DNA from: Planctomycetia bacterium
Lineage (GTDB): Bacteria; Planctomycetota; UBA11346
Direction: 5' to 3'
Length of the DNA: 11,681 nucleotides
Assembly (NCBI GenBank): GCA_005801395.1
Contig: SYDV01000019.1
Span: forward strand, 1 to 11,681
The notes under the pieces were generated by a model. That model did no database searches. It had not been told where the DNA came from and worked only from the letters and a program-made list of their open reading frames with translations. This document shows, piece after piece, positions 1-6,410 of the stretch (the stretch's first letter is position 1; each line of letters opens with the position of its first letter). Position numbers and translations under genes: made by a program.

Positions 1-1
1 A

Positions 2-52
2 AAAGAGTTGTTGAAGTGGCGTAAAACGCTGGGAGAGTATTGGTTACCGTAG
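2..52 (+). CDS. Possible C-terminal end of an upstream gene (partial)
   Basis: The frame starting at base 2 is open from the window edge and ends at TAG (50-52). It encodes 16 residues, KELLKWRKTLGEYWLP. The mix of basic, aromatic and leucine residues looks like a real protein tail, and the TCCGGA repeat array starts five bases after the stop, as expected for a gene end next to an intergenic element. No family can be named from so few residues, and an open frame of this length could occur by chance. Confidence 0.35.
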   Translation, partial: KELLKWRKTLGEYWLP

Positions 53-56
53 AGAG

Positions 57-104
57 TCCGGAGGTCCGGACCTCCGGACTTCCGGAAGTCCGGAAGTCCG
101 GAAG
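57..104. repeat. Left TCCGGANN tandem array, six copies
   Basis: Six perfect TCCGGA cores follow one another at an 8-bp period, with the two variable bases reading GG, CC, CT, AG, AG, AG. The orientation flips inside the array because TCCGGA is itself a palindrome and the flanking dinucleotides change strand sense. This produces the overlapping 22-bp palindromes at 57-78 and 73-94. Confidence 0.85.
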
Positions 105-149
105 TCTCGCGTGGTCTAAATATTATTGACTACGGACGTGACTGTTTTG

Positions 150-222
150 GCTGCAGAAAGGATGGTGCCATCGTTGATTAAGTTATTTATTTAAGTCAGT
201 AATGGCCCCGCCTTTCTGCAGC
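150..222. repeat. 12-bp perfect inverted repeat, stem-loop
   Basis: GCTGCAGAAAGG (150-161) is the exact reverse complement of CCTTTCTGCAGC (211-222), with 49 bases between. The stem can be extended imperfectly inwards by pairing GCCAT near 167-171 with ATGGC near 202-206. The interior is AT-rich. The central position between the two TCCGGANN arrays suggests it is the core of the element. No trailing U-run is present, so a simple intrinsic terminator is unlikely. Confidence 0.7.
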
Positions 223-268
223 TAAATTAATTGCGCTCGTATTTGAACAATTTGGAACAGGTAGGACT

Positions 269-316
269 TCCGGACTTCCGGACCTCCGGACTTCCGGACT
301 TCCAGACTTCCGGACC
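269..316. repeat. Right TCCGGANN tandem array, six copies
   Basis: There are six contiguous 8-bp units, with variable dinucleotides CT, CC, CT, CT, CT (on the degenerate TCCAGA core) and CC. A short CCGC-GAA-GCGG hairpin follows at 316-326. The array ends about 55 bp before the esterase start codon, so it lies in that gene's upstream region and could affect its expression. Confidence 0.8.
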
Positions 317-370
317 CGCGAAGCGGAATTCCGAATATTTCAATTTCGACATCAGACCTAGCATCTCGCC

Positions 371-1021
371 ATGCTCCTCCACAACCTCGTCCCTCCCCGT
401 AAACCATCTTCTCAATCCTATTACTGTTTAGTCCTGCATGGTTTGGGTGACAGCATGGAAGGCTGGAAACCGGTAGCTGATGAGTTGCAGTTGGACGCGC
501 TCGGCTGGTGTTTTGTCCAGGCTCCCATGCCCTATTATGGTGGTTGGAGTTGGTTTGACATTTATCCCAATCGTTCTGTCAACGATGAGCACATTCGCGA
601 GCATCGTGGGGAATTAATTGCCTTTATCGATCACCTTGTGAAAAAACTGTCATTGCCCAGTGAGCGCTTATTTGTGATGGGTTTTTCTCAAGGCTGCCTG
701 ATGACCATGGATATGGGTTTACGCGCCAATCGTCGCTTCGCGGGTTTAATCGGCATCAGCGGTTTTCTGAGTATGCTGGATGAATATCCCAGCGCATTCG
801 GATCGGCATTGCGTGAGCAACATATCTTATGGACGCATGGTCTCTACGACGGCGTGCTGCCCTTAGCGGTATCGCGACGCATCAGCGAACGCTTATTAGC
901 CATGGGGGTACCCATTGATTGGCGCGAATATGCCAAAGAACACAGCTTAGACCCCGTCCGCGAACTGGGCGACCTGCGCGCTTTCCTCAAACGCCGCATG
1001 GATGCCGGAATCGGCTCTTGA
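371..1021 (+). CDS. Alpha/beta-hydrolase, phospholipase/carboxylesterase family (YpfH-like)
   Basis: A 216-residue cytosolic serine esterase, close to the usual length for this family. The N-terminal strand runs into an oxyanion-loop motif, LVLHGLGDS (about residues 20-28). The nucleophile elbow GFSQG places the catalytic serine at Ser106. HGLYDGVLP (156-164) supplies Asp160, and KEHSL supplies His191, so the full Ser-Asp-His triad is visible in the expected order. There is no signal peptide or membrane segment. Known relatives hydrolyse short-chain carboxyl esters or thioesters; the substrate here cannot be told. The ATG at 371 has no clear Shine-Dalgarno sequence but leaves a sensible short N-terminus before the first strand. 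The repeat element lies immediately upstream, and a 38-codon gene follows 85 bp downstream in the same direction. Confidence 0.9.
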   Translation: MLLHNLVPPRKPSSQSYYCLVLHGLGDSMEGWKPVADELQLDALGWCFVQAPMPYYGGWSWFDIYPNRSVNDEHIREHRGELIAFIDHLVKKLSLPSERLFVMGFSQGCLMTMDMGLRANRRFAGLIGISGFLSMLDEYPSAFGSALREQHILWTHGLYDGVLPLAVSRRISERLLAMGVPIDWREYAKEHSLDPVRELGDLRAFLKRRMDAGIGS

Positions 1022-1106
1022 CCGTTCGGGCTCCGCTGCCCATCGTCCGCACCGCTTCACAAACGTCCAATTCACCAGCCAACCTACCTACTACAGGAGT
1101 TCACTC

Positions 1107-1223
1107 ATGGGCAGCCAATACAATAAAGTCGAAAAACGCGTACGTCGTCTGCGTCGCATCGACCGCCTGAAAAAACGCGTCCAGGAAGCCAAGAAAGCCG
1201 GCAAGAAAAAAGTCAAAGCCTAA
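1107..1223 (+). CDS. Small, highly basic 38-residue protein of unknown function
   Basis: The reading frame encodes MGSQYNKVEKRVRRLRRI followed by a Lys/Arg-rich helix ending KKAGKKKVKA; about 18 of 38 residues are Lys or Arg. The start is fixed by a good ribosome site (AGGAG at 1096-1100, six bases before ATG). A longer in-frame version beginning at 1002 would overlap the esterase and lacks this support. The composition suggests nucleic-acid or ribosome binding, which is inference. From memory, short bacterial proteins with an MG-x-x-YNK-V-x-KR-x-RR-like opening are annotated as small basic hypothetical proteins, but this cannot be checked here. It may be co-transcribed with the esterase and ends before a two-hairpin 3' region with a strong terminator. 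Confidence 0.72.
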   Translation: MGSQYNKVEKRVRRLRRIDRLKKRVQEAKKAGKKKVKA

Positions 1224-1241
1224 GCTCTGCTTCCGTTTTGA

Positions 1242-1262
1242 TATTTCAGCCGAACTGAAATA
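1242..1262 (+). other. 3'-UTR hairpin after the small basic gene
   Basis: TATTTCAG (1242-1249) and CTGAAATA (1255-1262) form a perfect 8-bp stem around a five-base loop, CCGAA. No U-run follows, so it is not a classical terminator. It lies 14 bases upstream of the true terminator stem and could stabilise the 3' end of the short mRNA. Confidence 0.45.
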
Positions 1263-1276
1263 AATCCTGCGACAAA

Positions 1277-1310
1277 ACACCCCAGTCAAATGACTGGGGT
1301 GTACGTTTTT
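1277..1310 (+). terminator. Rho-independent terminator, probably bidirectional
   Basis: ACACCCCAGTCA (1277-1288) pairs perfectly with TGACTGGGGTGT (1291-1302), giving a GC-rich 12-bp stem with a minimal nominal loop (AA), followed by ACG and TTTTT (1306-1310). It terminates the esterase and small basic gene transcript. Read on the minus strand, the stem is followed by a short T-run (complement of AAAA at 1274-1277), so it can also serve the convergent gene whose stop lies at 1332-1334. Confidence 0.85.
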
Positions 1311-1331
1311 CCTGCGGCAAAATAAATACGC

Positions 1332-1829
1332 TTAATTTACCGTGGCTTTATCCACGCTAGCCGCTTTATCCACGCTAGCCGCTTTATCCACGCTAGCCGC
1401 TTGAAGTTTCGCCTGAATAGCGACGTACATTTTTCGTAATTCATCAATCGGTAAGACGTGCAATCCAGGGAATTCACCGTGGAGCGAACGTTTGATTAGT
1501 CGCACTAATTGCTCTGCCGTTAATAAATCAATTTCGATACTGACGACGGTCGGACTCGTGGGACTCGGCACACGCGATGGAGCTTTGCTGATCGGTTGGT
1601 TATCTTTGACCACTTGGACCGGCACACGTTTAAACAACAGATACGCGATACTTTTTTCCCCACGACCTTTTTCTTTGAGCGCATTATAACGAACAAAATG
1701 ACGCGGACTCAGTCGAACTAACAGTGCACGCATCGGCTCGACAAAACGCTGTTGCCAATTGGTGACATAGTAGGCCCAACCTTCGTATTCGACAAAGATC
1801 GCACGGTCATGAATTGGATTGTAAATCAT
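1332..1829 (-). CDS. Hypothetical protein with C-terminal AASVDK repeats
   Basis: This 165-residue protein is not recognised. The N-terminal half (1-70) is mixed alpha/beta in appearance and rich in aromatic residues (FVEYEGWAYYVTNW at 12-25). A Pro/Ser-rich linker lies at about 79-95 (SKAPSRVPSPTSPT). A predicted helical segment at 98-143 contains LTAEQLVRLIKRSLHGEFPG. The tail is three AASVDK units followed by ATVN, encoded by three perfect 18-bp repeats. No signal peptide or transmembrane helix is seen. The ATG (1827-1829) has only a weak purine-rich stretch upstream (AGAGA, about 14 bases away). A candidate promoter lies about 85 bp upstream. A shared terminator sits just beyond its end. 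Confidence 0.7.
   Translation of the reverse strand: MIYNPIHDRAIFVEYEGWAYYVTNWQQRFVEPMRALLVRLSPRHFVRYNALKEKGRGEKSIAYLLFKRVPVQVVKDNQPISKAPSRVPSPTSPTVVSIEIDLLTAEQLVRLIKRSLHGEFPGLHVLPIDELRKMYVAIQAKLQAASVDKAASVDKAASVDKATVN
1345..1398. repeat. Three perfect 18-bp tandem repeats inside a coding region
   Basis: The unit GCTTTATCCACGCTAGCC occurs three times in succession (1345-1362, 1363-1380, 1381-1398), and a partial fourth copy begins at 1399. As the period is a multiple of three, copy-number change would add or remove AASVDK units at the protein's C-terminus without a frameshift. Perfect identity at third-codon positions points to recent expansion. Confidence 0.9.
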
Positions 1830-1912
1830 GACAGAAGTCTATCTCTGCTCATGACAAATGAAAGCCATCAGTGGCCAAACCGTAGATACCAAACCACCTA
1901 ATTGCCGTGATA

Positions 1913-1944
1913 ATTATAACCGATTTTTAGCGCAACTTCTACAA
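1913..1944 (-). promoter_or_regulatory. Candidate sigma-70 promoter for the 165-residue orphan gene
   Basis: On the minus strand a perfect -10 box, TATAAT (plus positions 1918-1913), sits about 85 bp upstream of the start codon at 1829. A partial -35, TTGTAG (1944-1939), is 20 bp away, which is long; at the standard 17-bp spacing the hexamer is TAGAAG, a poor match. The -10 is good but the -35 is weak. The 1830-1980 interval holds no other recognisable feature. Confidence 0.35.
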
Positions 1945-1980
1945 GTCGTTAACAACTCGCATAAAACTCGTGCCCTGATT

Positions 1981-2130
1981 TTAGCCACCAAATGGCGTGC
2001 TCGTCGAATATGGGCTAACAAATGGATTTTCGGCCGTGCGCTGTGTGCAGCCATTCAACACCAATACCGCAAGCGCCACCAACCCGAGCATCAGAAAACG
2101 AATCAATTGAGCCGAGAGCGCACGCGCCAT
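1981..2130 (-). CDS. Small predicted lipoprotein (49 residues)
   Basis: The protein has a positively charged N-terminus (MARALSAQLIR), a hydrophobic helix (about 12-25), and a lipobox LNGC with the acylated cysteine at Cys28. This leaves a 22-residue mature peptide, CTQRTAENPF onwards, rich in Ser, Thr and Pro and ending in GG. Thr at position +2 predicts outer-membrane sorting by the Lol pathway. The start at 2128-2130 is supported by GGAGA five bases upstream on the minus strand; a longer frame using TTG at 2178 would put 16 extra residues before the signal peptide. Tiny lipoproteins such as entericidin- or LptM-like peptides have this architecture, but there is no specific similarity to assign one. 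It lies upstream of the orphan gene on the same strand. Confidence 0.6.
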   Translation of the reverse strand: MARALSAQLIRFLMLGLVALAVLVLNGCTQRTAENPFVSPYSTSTPFGG

Positions 2131-2211
2131 ACGATTCTCCAGACGAACCACGCTAGGTCGTGCCAACGCGGCCGCCAATACACGCCCTTTGCCGACCTCG
2201 CAGGTGTGTGA

Positions 2212-2301
2212 ATGGATGACGTCGCTGTTGCTGCCTATTTCACCGTTCAGCTTGCTGAGTCGCTGACAGCCTCCACCTTACCACCATGCTACGAGGACTG
2301 A
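2212..2301 (+). other. Possible short leader frame or frameshifted N-terminus of the HEAT-like gene
   Basis: An ATG at 2212 with AGGTG 7 bases upstream (2202-2206) opens a 29-codon frame (MDDVAVAAYFTVQLAESLTA onwards) that stops at TGA 2299-2301. It overlaps the ATG at 2286 by 16 bases in another frame. The large downstream gene has no Shine-Dalgarno of its own. The peptide could be a leader giving translational coupling, or the genuine N-terminus separated by an indel. Chance is also possible. Confidence 0.25.
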
Positions 2302-4739
2302 GAACGGCAGAGGCGACCATTTTGCAACGATTATGTGCTGGCGACACCCGCCTGTACCTACGTTTAGGTGCCTTGTTGCAGGCAAATATCGCGATTACCG
2401 AAGCCGCCTTGGAGGCACTGGTTAGCAGCGCGACCGGAAAACTTTTGCTCAATGACCGACGTTTGAAGGATGTGCTCCCGGAAGGTTTTGCCGCACTCGT
2501 CGCCGAACACGGTTGTAACGACCAAGGCTTTGTGTTGTGCAATGGTGATTCCGGCGCAGAAGCAGGTTGGCGCGTGATCGCGTTAGACGATGAAGTCGGA
2601 AATCCGTTATTAGCCGAAACACCCGTGGCCGAGGTCATCCCAGATACGAGCGCCTTAAGCGTCATGATGTCGAACCTCACACCCGCCTTGCGCGTCCCGG
2701 TCGAAGGTTTGTTGCAAGCACGAGCCGACGATCAACGCGCTGCGGCGTTGGAACAATTGCGCTACGCCGCGCCACCGCTCACAGTGGTGAGCGAATTAAT
2801 GCCGATGTTGCTGGCCGACGCGGCTGAAATCGTGCGCGAACGCGCCATTGGTTTACTCACCGCCTGTGGCGCCAGCATCACCGTCGTTGATTTAATTCGC
2901 GCGCTCCATCGTCGCGATGACGTCGCCCTGGGGCGCTTAGCTGAATCCATCACCAATTTATCATCAGATCAATTAGATTTAGTCGTTTCGGCTTTGGTTG
3001 CCACCGCAACCCGTGGACAAAGCACGCAAAGCGTGGTTAATCTCTGTCATCATTTAGCTAAGCATTTAAGTTCTTATCCCGGCCTTGATCGCTTGCTCGA
3101 ATTATTATTGCCCACACGTCTCAGTTTGCTGCCGTTTATTCGCACCTTACAAGAACACGACGCACCCCGTATTGAATTTATTTTACGCCGATTTTTAGGG
3201 CAAGGCGCGGAAATGGACGCCGCCATCATTATGCTTTTGGCCCTACAAGGCACGATTGGCGATGATATCCTGCTGCGACGCGGCGTCGATTTATTAATCG
3301 ACGCCCATGAAGAGCCCAAGGAACGCATGGCGTTGGCGGGCGCATTGCGCCGACTCGCTGGTGATGGCAAGCGATTGGTGGCGCTTATTATTGCCAAATT
3401 ACATGTCATCGACGATTCGCATGACACCAGCGTCTACTGGCTATTGGCTGAATTATGCCGTGATAAAGCCATTGATAGCGCTGCTGCTGAAACGATAGCC
3501 ACCGCACTACGGCGCCTACTACGTGATGCGCCTGGTCCGCATTTGGTTGCGATTATGGAGCAACAATTACCGGCATTAATTCCCGCTAGCCTAGAAGCCC
3601 GTGGCGCCCTGGTTGAACCGTTAGTGGAAGTAGTTGCGCGCTATCGCGATGACCGCTCCATGGATTTAGTGGCAAACTGTTTAGCTGGCATCGGCATCGC
3701 TGCCACGACATCGATGTGGTTATTATTGGAAGAACACCCACACGACACCGTGCGTTTGTTAGCGGCTGATTTATTGCCACAATTAATTGTCCTTGGTGAC
3801 ATCAAACAGGTGCCTGTCGCTATCAATCGTTTGTTGCGTGGTCTGGAACGTGCTCAACAAGCCCGTGAACGCGGCAGTATCGTCACTGCCGCTGCGCGAA
3901 TCGCCTTTGACCTGCATTTAGATGAAAACGTCATCCTACGCATTGAAAAATCTTGTACTGGTTTAGGCGAATGGGTGATTGATGCCCATGGTTATTTGGC
4001 CGCAGCTAAATATTGCCCACCCGACTATCGCCAACGATTAATTGATGGCCTGCTGGATAACTTAACCGAAGAATTACCCGATCGCCCAACGGAAACGGTG
4101 CACGATGAAGCCACCGATGAAACCACATTTATCCTTGATGCCAGTTTAGGTGCGCACACCCACAACATTCCCAGAGTATTAACCGCACTATATCGCATTG
4201 GCTGCAGTCCAACTTTGCCTGAAAATGTCCTGCAAGCGATGATTAATCGCATGTGCGAACAATGGCACTCCGTATCGAACTGGCTCATCATTTGGGGACC
4301 GGCCAATATTCAAGAATTAGGCCGTGTGTTAGGACTCTTGGCTGGTCGTCTCGATTTCCCAGGTCCGCTAAGAATTCGTATCTGTGAAGCACTGTTACCT
4401 AAGCTCAATCAATTAACCATCGCCCGCACTTTAGCGCGCGTTTTTGTCGCGGCCGAAGGTTCATACCTCAGCCAATTAGCGGGCAAGGCCAGCGAACGCC
4501 TGATTCAATTAGCGAGTGACCGCTATTATGCCGAAGATGAATGGCCAGATATGGTCGATGTGCTGATTGATTATTTGGTTATTCCACATTTAGGTTCTGA
4601 TGGTGACGCCGTCCGTCGCCGTTTAATCAACGTCATACAAGCTTATCGCACCCACATCACCAGTCGCTCACGCGCTAAATTCAGGGCGGTGTTACCCGAT
4701 TTATCAGCGGATTTACAGGCTCGACTGGATTGGGTTTAG
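2286..4739 (+). CDS. Large HEAT-like alpha-solenoid protein of unknown function
   Basis: An 817-residue, almost entirely helical protein with Leu/Ala-rich amphipathic helices recurring every 35-45 residues, as in HEAT- or ARM-type solenoids. Repeat-like segments include about 135-230 (VPVEGLLQARADDQRAAALE onwards) and 440-560 (LVEPLVEVVARYRDDRSMDL onwards). The first 110 residues recall the DUF2336 type, with alternating helix pairs and an LVAEHG motif, but this is a weak resemblance. An acidic segment near 590-620 (ETVHDEATDETTF) breaks the pattern. No signal peptide, transmembrane helix or catalytic motif was found, so a cytoplasmic scaffold or binding role is inferred. The ATG at 2286 is the first start after an in-frame stop at 2256-2258 but has no ribosome site. 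The 3' end overlaps the convergent membrane-protein gene by 59 bp. Confidence 0.8.
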   Translation: MLRGLRTAEATILQRLCAGDTRLYLRLGALLQANIAITEAALEALVSSATGKLLLNDRRLKDVLPEGFAALVAEHGCNDQGFVLCNGDSGAEAGWRVIALDDEVGNPLLAETPVAEVIPDTSALSVMMSNLTPALRVPVEGLLQARADDQRAAALEQLRYAAPPLTVVSELMPMLLADAAEIVRERAIGLLTACGASITVVDLIRALHRRDDVALGRLAESITNLSSDQLDLVVSALVATATRGQSTQSVVNLCHHLAKHLSSYPGLDRLLELLLPTRLSLLPFIRTLQEHDAPRIEFILRRFLGQGAEMDAAIIMLLALQGTIGDDILLRRGVDLLIDAHEEPKERMALAGALRRLAGDGKRLVALIIAKLHVIDDSHDTSVYWLLAELCRDKAIDSAAAETIATALRRLLRDAPGPHLVAIMEQQLPALIPASLEARGALVEPLVEVVARYRDDRSMDLVANCLAGIGIAATTSMWLLLEEHPHDTVRLLAADLLPQLIVLGDIKQVPVAINRLLRGLERAQQARERGSIVTAAARIAFDLHLDENVILRIEKSCTGLGEWVIDAHGYLAAAKYCPPDYRQRLIDGLLDNLTEELPDRPTETVHDEATDETTFILDASLGAHTHNIPRVLTALYRIGCSPTLPENVLQAMINRMCEQWHSVSNWLIIWGPANIQELGRVLGLLAGRLDFPGPLRIRICEALLPKLNQLTIARTLARVFVAAEGSYLSQLAGKASERLIQLASDRYYAEDEWPDMVDVLIDYLVIPHLGSDGDAVRRRLINVIQAYRTHITSRSRAKFRAVLPDLSADLQARLDWV

Positions 4740-6036
4740 ATAACTCCGGAGTTACCGAATCAGACGCAGGCGATAAAACTGAGGGTGACATTGCTGGCGA
4801 CGGCCACCATACCACCAACGCCGTGCCAATGATTAAGGCTAGACCAAAGGCAAGAGCGATGCGCCGTCCCAGCGCAGCACCACCCAAGACAAACGCCGCT
4901 CCACCCTTGAAGACGAGATTGGCCAATCCGGCAATTAATATAATGCGCCAACCTAAGTCGGCGATTAATTGCCCGTCTGTCATCATGCGAGCGCTCGATA
5001 AGGTTACCGCATCCATATCGGTCAGCCCAGAAATAATCGCAACAACGTACAGGCCACTTGCACCAAATTGATTATTTGCGGCGGCAATACCCAACGTGAC
5101 CAACGCATAAATGGCAGCGAAAATTAACGCTGGGCGTAATTCCGCGGGATTGCTCGCTGGTGGTAATTCTGCCCGTTCACTGGCACCCCGCAGTGTTTGA
5201 AAAATAACCATGAACAATAATACTCCCACCATAACCGCTAATGGCCAAGCAATGGCAACGATGTGCTGCGGCGCAACTAATGCCGCCAAGATGATCACGC
5301 GCACAAATGCGACGGTCGATGCCAGGATAATCACTACGCTGGCCATATTGGCATGTTCTGGTGCATGACGTGCGCGCCGCGCATACGCCACCGTAGTTGC
5401 CGTGGACGAAACTAAACCACCTAAAATACCGCCCAGAAACGTGCCTGCCCGTTCCCCTGCCCAGCGATATAAAACATATGCTGCTAATTCAACGCCAACT
5501 ATTAATACCACCATCCACCAAATTTTACGTGGGTTGAGTACGTCATAGGGACCGTAAGTTTCATTCGGCAATAACGGTAAAATAACTAAACTAATTAACA
5601 CAAATTGCATAACCGCTTTGAAATCACTGGGGCCAATACGTTTAACAAAATCATGCATTGGCTTTTTTAAATGCAGTAACACCGCCAATGTTCCCGCCAC
5701 CACTACGGCCACCGTCGGCGAGCCATGCACCACCCACACGCCCAACAAATACATCACCATCGCGGCAATTTCGGTCGTCAGTCCACTGCCTTCTTCATCG
5801 CGACGACGTAAATTTCCCATAACCAACATCGCGCATATGGCGACTAATCCGGCTGCGACCAACCACAGTCCGTAGTGCGGCGCCAACATCGCGCACAAAG
5901 TTCCTAAAACGGCAAACAGCGGAAAAGTACGAATGCCCGCTAGCGCCGTACCGGCAAATTCTCTCTGCAAACCAACCAGCAAGCCTAAGGCCGCCGATAA
6001 ACCGAGGGTCGTTAATTGGTCAGTCAGGGGTGCCAT
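4681..6036 (-). CDS. MgtC/SapB-DUF4010 family multi-spanning membrane protein
   Basis: A 451-residue inner-membrane protein with about ten or more hydrophobic segments. The N-terminal domain shows the MgtC/SapB signature: GLLVGLQREF (18-27) followed by AGIRTFPLFAVLG (33-45). The second half matches DUF4010, with GGLVSSTATTVAYARRAR (207-222) and a late SGLTDMDAVTLSSARM motif (about 335-350), both conserved in that family. The length is typical of the two-domain form. MgtC proteins are linked to magnesium homeostasis and virulence in some bacteria, but the transported substrate, if any, of the DUF4010 form is unknown. The last 18 residues form a Pro-rich hydrophilic tail encoded by bases shared with the opposing gene. 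The ATG at 6036 lacks an obvious ribosome site. The acyl carrier gene lies 116 bp upstream on the same strand. Confidence 0.9.
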   Translation of the reverse strand: MAPLTDQLTTLGLSAALGLLVGLQREFAGTALAGIRTFPLFAVLGTLCAMLAPHYGLWLVAAGLVAICAMLVMGNLRRRDEEGSGLTTEIAAMVMYLLGVWVVHGSPTVAVVVAGTLAVLLHLKKPMHDFVKRIGPSDFKAVMQFVLISLVILPLLPNETYGPYDVLNPRKIWWMVVLIVGVELAAYVLYRWAGERAGTFLGGILGGLVSSTATTVAYARRARHAPEHANMASVVIILASTVAFVRVIILAALVAPQHIVAIAWPLAVMVGVLLFMVIFQTLRGASERAELPPASNPAELRPALIFAAIYALVTLGIAAANNQFGASGLYVVAIISGLTDMDAVTLSSARMMTDGQLIADLGWRIILIAGLANLVFKGGAAFVLGGAALGRRIALAFGLALIIGTALVVWWPSPAMSPSVLSPASDSVTPELSKPNPVEPVNPLINRVTPP

Positions 6037-6152
6037 GTATATAAACTAACTTCCACTACCGCCGCACGCAGCACAAATTCCGGCGCTGATTGTTCGATGT
6101 ACGGCCTCAGAGCCTTATCCAGCTTTGAAACCACCTTGGTACGAAGTTTTGA

Positions 6153-6410
6153 TTATTTCGCGGCGTGTTGTGTCAGCAAGTTTTCAACAAACACGTGCAC
6201 TTCGCCCAAAGTGCGCAGTTTGCGCGCTTCCGCTTCTGGGCATTTGACCTTGAAGCTTTTTTCCATGGCGGCGATCAAATCGACACTATCCAGGCTATCT
6301 AACTCCAGATCTTTCATCAGATCCGCTTCCGGCACCATGCGCTCCATCTCCAGTTCAAACTCAGCGGAGATGGCAGCATTAACACGTTCGACGATTTCAG
6401 CAGATGGCAT
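6153..6410 (-). CDS. Acyl carrier protein
   Basis: This 85-residue acidic protein has the four-helix carrier fold layout. The phosphopantetheine attachment motif DSLDSVDL starts at residue 38, with Ser39 as the modified serine. The preceding LMKDLELDSLD and following AAMEKSFKV segments match the conserved helix II region. It carries growing acyl chains as thioesters in the cytosol. The start is supported by AGGA six bases upstream on the minus strand. Sequence details (CPEAEARKLRTLGEVHVFVE in helices III-IV) look like a specialised ACP of the type found in aryl-polyene-like or other secondary lipid clusters, rather than a housekeeping AcpP next to fabF. It is divergent from the ketosynthase and acyltransferase operon, so it probably serves that set. 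This pairing is inferred from proximity. Confidence 0.92.
   Translation of the reverse strand: MPSAEIVERVNAAISAEFELEMERMVPEADLMKDLELDSLDSVDLIAAMEKSFKVKCPEAEARKLRTLGEVHVFVENLLTQHAAK

Larger units (their letters stand above)
57..316. repeat. Nested inverted-repeat intergenic element with TCCGGANN arrays
   Basis: This non-coding stretch has an ordered, nested structure. The left array (57-104) is six contiguous copies of the 8-mer TCCGGANN. The right array (269-316) is another six copies, one with a G-to-A change (TCCAGACT). Bases 81-106 are the reverse complement of 265-290 with one mismatch, so the arrays could pair as a long stem. Between them is a perfect 12-bp inverted repeat (150-161 and 211-222). 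The left array also holds two overlapping 22-bp perfect palindromes (57-78 and 73-94). No transposase or sizeable credible gene is present. Possible identities are a MITE-like or REP/BIME-like element, or an intergenic structure acting on flanking transcripts. Confidence 0.7.

Noticed and set aside
57..316. CRISPR-like repeats
   Set aside because: The units are 8 bp and contiguous with no unique spacers between them. The two arrays are in opposing orientation and no cas gene is near.
222..431. Short reading frames through the right TCCGGA array, giving EVRKSG-type repeat peptides
   Set aside because: Peptides of this kind come from translating the 8-bp nucleotide repeat. They have no ribosome site and no independent protein character.
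1002..1106. N-terminal extension of the small basic protein
   Set aside because: The extension overlaps the esterase end, is compositionally unlike the rest, and the strong ribosome site lies just before ATG 1107.
1981..2178. Longer version of the lipoprotein starting at TTG 2178
   Set aside because: The internal ATG at 2130 has GGAGA at correct spacing and places the signal peptide at the N-terminus.
1858..2211. 117-codon plus-strand frame
   Set aside because: It lies antisense to the better supported lipoprotein, has no ribosome site, and its composition (many Arg, Gln, Thr and His) looks like a reverse-strand shadow.
2240..2680. 146-codon minus-strand frame
   Set aside because: It is entirely antisense to the HEAT-like gene and rich in Ser, Ala and Arg, as expected for a shadow of a Leu/Ala-rich gene.
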